Source of the DNA: 66-474 sp036568625
Lineage (GTDB): Bacteria; Pseudomonadota; Gammaproteobacteria; Xanthomonadales; Rhodanobacteraceae
DNA: 12,904 nt
Assembly: GCA_036568625.1 (NCBI GenBank)
Contig: DATCSF010000116.1
Coordinates: forward strand, 1 to 12,904
Direction of reading: 5' to 3'
In this document: positions 10,276 through 12,904 of the stretch, piece by piece
Layout of the letters: each line of letters starts with the position of its first letter
Position numbering within the stretch: the stretch's first letter is position 1
The notes under the pieces: model-generated
What the model saw: only the letters and a program-made list of their open reading frames with translations
Told to the model about the DNA's origin: nothing
The model's database searches: none
Translations under genes and position numbers: made by a program

Positions 10276-11520
10276 ATGCGCCCGATCGCCATTCATCCAA
10301 GCTTCCGTCTTGCCAAAGTCCGCTACGAAATCCGCGGGGCGCTGGCCCGGCATGCGCGGGCGCTGGAGGCCGCGGGCCACTCGGTGCTGAAGCTCAACAT
10401 CGGCAACCCCGGGCGGTTCGGCTTCCGGGCGCCCGCCCACCTGACGGCTGCGATCGCTGCGCACCTCGCCGACAGCGATGCGTACGGCCACGAGCAGGGG
10501 CTGGAATCCGCACGCGAGGCGATCCTGGCACGACAGCATGGGCGCGGCGCGCTCGTGCCCGACATCGAGCGGGTGTTCATCGGCAACGGCGTCAGCGAAC
10601 TGATCGACCTTGCGCTGCGCGCCTTGCTGAATCCCGGCGACGAGGTGCTGCTGCCGGCGCCGGATTATCCGTTGTGGAGCGCCGCGACCATCCTCAACGC
10701 CGGCGCGCCGCGCTACTACGCCTGCCCGGCGTCGCGCGCGCACCTGCCCGACCCGGACGAGATCGAGGCGCTGTGTGGGCCACGCACCCGCGCGATCGTG
10801 CTGATCAATCCCAACAACCCGACGGGGGCGTGCTACCCGCACGAACTGCTGGCGCGCCTCGTCGCGATCGCGGAGCGTCGCGGCCTGCTGCTGTTGTCCG
10901 ACGAAATCTACGACGAGATCCGCTATGGCGCCGCGCCGTTCACGCCGCTCGCGTCACTGTCGGGCGACCTGCCTTGCGTGACCTTCGCGGGCTTGTCGAA
11001 GGTGCATCGCGCCTGCGGCTTTCGGATCGGCTGGGCCACGTTGTCCGGTGCGGGCGAGCGTGTCGAGGCGTATCGCGATGCCTTGCAGTTGCTGGCCGCG
11101 CTGCGGCTGTGCGCGAACGTGCCCGCGCAATGGGCGATCGAACCCGCGTTGACCGGCCCCGACACCATCACGGCGCTGACCGCGCCGGGTGGACGGCTGT
11201 ACGAATCGCGGCGCGCGGTACTCGAAAGCGTCGCGGGCAGCCGGTTCCTCGAATGCGTGGCCCCGGAAGGCGCGCTTTATGCATTCCCGTCGGTGCGCGC
11301 GGACGCGTTCCCGCAATTCGACGACGCAGCCTTCGCGTTGCGCCTGCTGGACGAGGAACACGCGCTGGTGGTGCCGGGCTCCAGCTTCAATCTGCCATCA
11401 AGCCGACACTTCCGGATCACCCTGCTGCCCGAAGCCGCCGAGATCGCCGACGTGTTCGCGCGCATCGAGCGGGTGCTGGCGCGAATGGAGGAAGAGCAGC
11501 CGGAATCGAAGGTCGCCTAA
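10276..11520 (+). CDS. alaA: Alanine aminotransferase (class I/II PLP-dependent)
   Basis: AlaA makes alanine from pyruvate with glutamate as amino donor, using pyridoxal phosphate. The 414-residue protein follows E. coli AlaA (405 residues) along its length. Matching blocks include YEIRGALARHARALEAAGH, then LKLNIGNPGRFGF, IGNGVSELIDLALRALLNPG, LPAPDYPLWSAA, INPNNPTGA, DEIYDEIRYG, LRLCANVPAQWAI and GALYAFP. The PLP-binding lysine is K242 in GLSKVHRACGFR. The ATG is chosen because it sits about 27 bases after a -10-like box and gives the normal AlaA N terminus; a GAGGA lies 11 bases upstream, a little far for an ideal ribosome binding site. A downstream SGNH hydrolase gene overlaps the stop by one base, so the two form an operon. 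A different substrate within the aminotransferase fold I family is possible, but similarity to AlaA is high. Confidence 0.93.
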   Translation: MRPIAIHPSFRLAKVRYEIRGALARHARALEAAGHSVLKLNIGNPGRFGFRAPAHLTAAIAAHLADSDAYGHEQGLESAREAILARQHGRGALVPDIERVFIGNGVSELIDLALRALLNPGDEVLLPAPDYPLWSAATILNAGAPRYYACPASRAHLPDPDEIEALCGPRTRAIVLINPNNPTGACYPHELLARLVAIAERRGLLLLSDEIYDEIRYGAAPFTPLASLSGDLPCVTFAGLSKVHRACGFRIGWATLSGAGERVEAYRDALQLLAALRLCANVPAQWAIEPALTGPDTITALTAPGGRLYESRRAVLESVAGSRFLECVAPEGALYAFPSVRADAFPQFDDAAFALRLLDEEHALVVPGSSFNLPSSRHFRITLLPEAAEIADVFARIERVLARMEEEQPESKVA

Positions 11521-12131
11521 TGGCGCTGCGGTTTCTTGCGCTCGGCGATTCCTACACCATCGGCGAAGGCGTTGCGCCCGACGAACGCTGGCCGCTGCAA
11601 CTTGTGGCGCGATTGCGCGGCGAAGGCATCGACATCGGCGAGCCGCGAATCGTTGCGACGACCGGCTGGACCACCGATGAGTTGTCGGCGGCGATGGAGA
11701 CGGCGGACTTCACCCCGCCGTACGCGATGGTGACGTTGCTGATCGGCGTCAACAATCAGTACCGCGGACGTGGCGTGGACGAATACCGCGCACAATTTCG
11801 CGATCTGCTGCAACGCGCGATCCGGCTTGCCGGCGGCCGCGCGGCGTACGTGATCGTGGTGTCGATTCCCGACTGGGGCGTCACGCCATTCGCCGCGCGC
11901 GAGGGCCGCGATGCTGCCGCCATCGCCCGCGAGATCGATGCTTTCAATACGATCGCATCGGCGGAAGCCGCGAGCGCCGGTGCGGCGCGGATCGACGTCA
12001 CCTCGATTTCGCGTGCGCCGGAATCGCGCGGGGAACTGGTGGGCGACGGCCTGCATCCCTCCGGTGCCCAGTACGCGCGTTGGGTCGAGGCCATCCTGCC
12101 GGTCGCGCGAGTGATCCTGACCGGGAAATGA
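11520..12131 (+). CDS. SGNH/GDSL-fold hydrolase, cytoplasmic
   Basis: SGNH hydrolases are serine esterases or lipases, including thioesterase/lysophospholipase-like members. The product is 203 residues. Block I is LGDSYTIGEG with nucleophile S11. Block III is GVNNQY with N78 at the catalytic Asn position. Block V is DGLHPSG with D176 and H179. All four expected active-site residues are present, though block III has Asn in place of the usual Asp in GxND. No signal peptide is present, unlike TesA, which argues for a cytoplasmic enzyme. The ATG overlaps the alaA stop (TAATG), which implies translational coupling, and AAGG (11508-11511) lies upstream. The natural substrate cannot be inferred, and why it is paired with an alanine aminotransferase is unclear. 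Confidence 0.9.
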   Translation: MALRFLALGDSYTIGEGVAPDERWPLQLVARLRGEGIDIGEPRIVATTGWTTDELSAAMETADFTPPYAMVTLLIGVNNQYRGRGVDEYRAQFRDLLQRAIRLAGGRAAYVIVVSIPDWGVTPFAAREGRDAAAIAREIDAFNTIASAEAASAGAARIDVTSISRAPESRGELVGDGLHPSGAQYARWVEAILPVARVILTGK

Positions 12132-12144
12132 TCCGCGCCCGGGC

Positions 12145-12150
12145 TATCAT
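12145..12150 (+). promoter_or_regulatory. Candidate -10 box for lspA
   Basis: TATCAT, within gGCTATCATg, matches the -10 consensus at four of six bases. It lies 32 bases before the preferred lspA TTG start, in the 51-bp gap after the SGNH hydrolase gene. Transcription would begin near 12157, giving a leader of about 26 nt that includes the AAGGA ribosome binding site. No clear -35 hexamer is seen. Confidence 0.4.
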
Positions 12151-12169
12151 GCGCGTTTTGCGTGCGTGC

Positions 12170-12174
12170 AAGGA
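12170..12174 (+). promoter_or_regulatory. Ribosome binding site that favours the TTG start of lspA
   Basis: AAGGA lies 8 bases before TTG at 12183. It falls inside the reading frame that would start at the GTG at 12162. That GTG itself has no Shine-Dalgarno sequence and would be only about 5 bases from the predicted transcription start. This decides for the TTG. Confidence 0.6.
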
Positions 12175-12182
12175 AATCCGAT

Positions 12183-12680
12183 TTGAGCAAGTCGCCCAAA
12201 CCCAATGCGCTGGTCTGGCTGGTGGTGTCCGCGGTGGTGATCGCGCTGGATCAAATCACCAAGGCCGTGGTGCGGCACGCGCTGGTGCCGTACATGCCGC
12301 AGGAGGTGATTCCGCACGTGCTGAACTGGACGCTGGCCTTCAACCGCGGCGCGGCTTTCAGCTTTCTGCACGACGCGTCGGGCTGGCAGACGTGGCTGTT
12401 CGGCGGACTTGCCGTGGTGGTGTGCATCGGCCTGGTCGTGTGGCTGGTACGCACCCCGCGCCGCGACTGGCGTACCGCACTGCCGGTGGCGCTGATCATC
12501 GGCGGCGCACTCGGCAACCTGATCGATCGTCTGATCCACGGACAGGTCACCGATTTCATCCAGGCCTATTGGCACGCGTGGTCGTTTCCCGCGTTCAATA
12601 TCGCCGACTCCGCCATTTCGATCGGCGCGGCGTTGCTGATTGCGTTCGGATTGTTCGGGAAGCAAACCGGCCAACCATGA
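12183..12680 (+). CDS. lspA: Lipoprotein signal peptidase (signal peptidase II)
   Basis: LspA is an inner-membrane aspartyl protease that removes the signal peptide of prolipoproteins after diacylglyceryl transfer. From TTG at 12183 the product is 165 residues, the usual family length. Four membrane segments are visible, at about 9-25, 70-89, 98-114 and 138-158. The catalytic aspartates are D124 (GQVTDFI) and D142 (FNIADSAIS), with the conserved GNLIDRLIHG and NRGAAFSFL blocks. The TTG start is chosen over GTG 12162 because AAGGA sits 8 bases upstream and the N terminus MSKSPKPNALVWL then resembles related LspA proteins. Normally lspA follows ileS directly; here it follows the SGNH hydrolase gene and seems to have its own -10 box. 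No ispH or fkpB is seen in the 224 bases after it. Confidence 0.96.
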   Translation: MSKSPKPNALVWLVVSAVVIALDQITKAVVRHALVPYMPQEVIPHVLNWTLAFNRGAAFSFLHDASGWQTWLFGGLAVVVCIGLVVWLVRTPRRDWRTALPVALIIGGALGNLIDRLIHGQVTDFIQAYWHAWSFPAFNIADSAISIGAALLIAFGLFGKQTGQP

Positions 12681-12741
12681 AATACGAAGTCAGGCCAGGA
12701 ATGGCCGTTCCGGCGTCGACGGTCGAACGGCATCCGCGGTT

Positions 12742-12752
12742 CCTTTGAATTG
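12742..12752 (+). repeat. 11-bp direct repeat, copy 1 (CCTTTGAATTG)
   Basis: CCTTTGAATTG occurs here and again at 12847-12857, exactly 105 bases downstream. Both copies are preceded by GG plus two variable bases (ggtt here, ggaa in the second). AT-rich words repeated in such GC-rich DNA are unlikely to be frequent by chance, but two copies do not establish a function. This copy overlaps the end of the 23-codon frame after lspA. Confidence 0.6.
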
Positions 12753-12810
12753 ATGCGGCGACCAGGGACGATCGCACGACTGGTGCTCCGCGATTGGACA
12801 TGCAGGCCAT

Positions 12811-12830
12811 CCGCCGCAACAATAGGCGGC
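12811..12830. repeat. Short GC inverted repeat (GCCGC/GCGGC)
   Basis: GCCGC at 12813-12817 and GCGGC at 12826-12830 can pair around an 8-base AT-rich loop (aacaatag); an alternative register pairs CCGCC with GGCGG. No T-run follows on either side, so it is not a convincing intrinsic terminator. It lies between the two direct-repeat copies. Confidence 0.35.
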
Positions 12831-12846
12831 TGTCGTGCCTTGGGAA

Positions 12847-12857
12847 CCTTTGAATTG
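12847..12857 (+). repeat. 11-bp direct repeat, copy 2 (CCTTTGAATTG)
   Basis: This is the second exact copy of the 11-bp word. It is followed by a pyrimidine/GC-rich stretch reaching the window edge. No gene overlaps it with confidence. Confidence 0.6.
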
Positions 12858-12904
12858 CCTGCTGCGCTCGGCAGTTTGCGTGCCGGCGGCGCTCGGAATG
12901 CTCA

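Larger units (their letters stand above)
12681..12904. other. Gene-less stretch after lspA up to the window edge
   Basis: I recognise no gene here. An ATG at 12677, overlapping the lspA stop (ATGA), opens a 23-codon frame ending at 12748. Another frame from ATG 12753 stays open for 50 codons to the edge. Neither has a good ribosome binding site or a recognisable product. In the second, only about 55% of third codon positions are G or C by hand count, unlike the strongly GC3-rich genes nearby, so it does not look coding. The stretch holds an 11-bp direct repeat and a short GC-rich inverted repeat. Promoter elements for a gene beyond the edge may lie here. Confidence 0.5.

Noticed and set aside
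12595..12822. 75-codon reverse-strand frame over the end of lspA
   Set aside because: It overlaps lspA, is Arg/Ser-rich low-complexity, and has no homology I recognise.
12753..12904. Frame open for 50 codons to the right edge, considered as a partial gene
   Set aside because: It has no ribosome binding site, no recognisable product, and about 55% G/C at third positions, unlike the genes in this window.

Overview
The window looks like chromosomal DNA from a GC-rich gammaproteobacterium. The most likely group is Xanthomonadales (Lysobacterales), perhaps Rhodanobacteraceae. This rests on E. coli-like PcnB, IleS and AlaA sequences, strong G/C preference at third codon positions, and intergenic spacers with GCTAnnAT-type -10 boxes. 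The family-level placement is inference. I see no mobile elements, tRNA or rRNA genes, CRISPR arrays or phage genes.

Layout, left to right. (1) The C-terminal part of pcnB (poly(A) polymerase I) is followed 3 bases later by folK (folate synthesis). (2) After a 142-bp spacer come ribF (FMN/FAD synthesis) and ileS (isoleucyl-tRNA synthetase), which overlap by 4 bases. (3) A secreted S9-family serine peptidase follows on the same strand. (4) A reverse-strand gene encodes a DUF1704/'QEGLA' metallopeptidase-like protein, the bacterial relative of eukaryotic MATCAP tubulin carboxypeptidases. (5) Divergent from it is a small lipoprotein gene (YajG-like by architecture) with a good sigma70-type promoter. 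(6) rsgA, a ribosome small-subunit maturation GTPase, lies on the reverse strand and converges on the lipoprotein gene. (7) Divergent from rsgA are alaA (alanine aminotransferase) and a cytoplasmic SGNH-fold hydrolase gene that overlaps it by one base. (8) lspA (lipoprotein signal peptidase) follows with its own -10 box and probably a TTG start. (9) The last 224 bp hold no gene I can recognise, but contain an 11-bp direct repeat.

Most genes are housekeeping: RNA decay, folate and flavin cofactors, tRNA charging, ribosome assembly, alanine synthesis and lipoprotein processing. LspA would process the lipoprotein encoded about 3 kb away, but that is a general link and not evidence of a dedicated system. 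The main departure from textbook order is that ribF-ileS is separated from lspA by about 7.2 kb carrying six unrelated genes, and that folK is followed by ribF, not panB/panC.

I found no convincing new multi-gene system. The least understood item is the DUF1704 HExxxH protein. Next are the local promoter arrangement (a possibly leaderless ribF mRNA and recurring GCTAnnAT boxes) and the gene-less, repeat-bearing tail after lspA.
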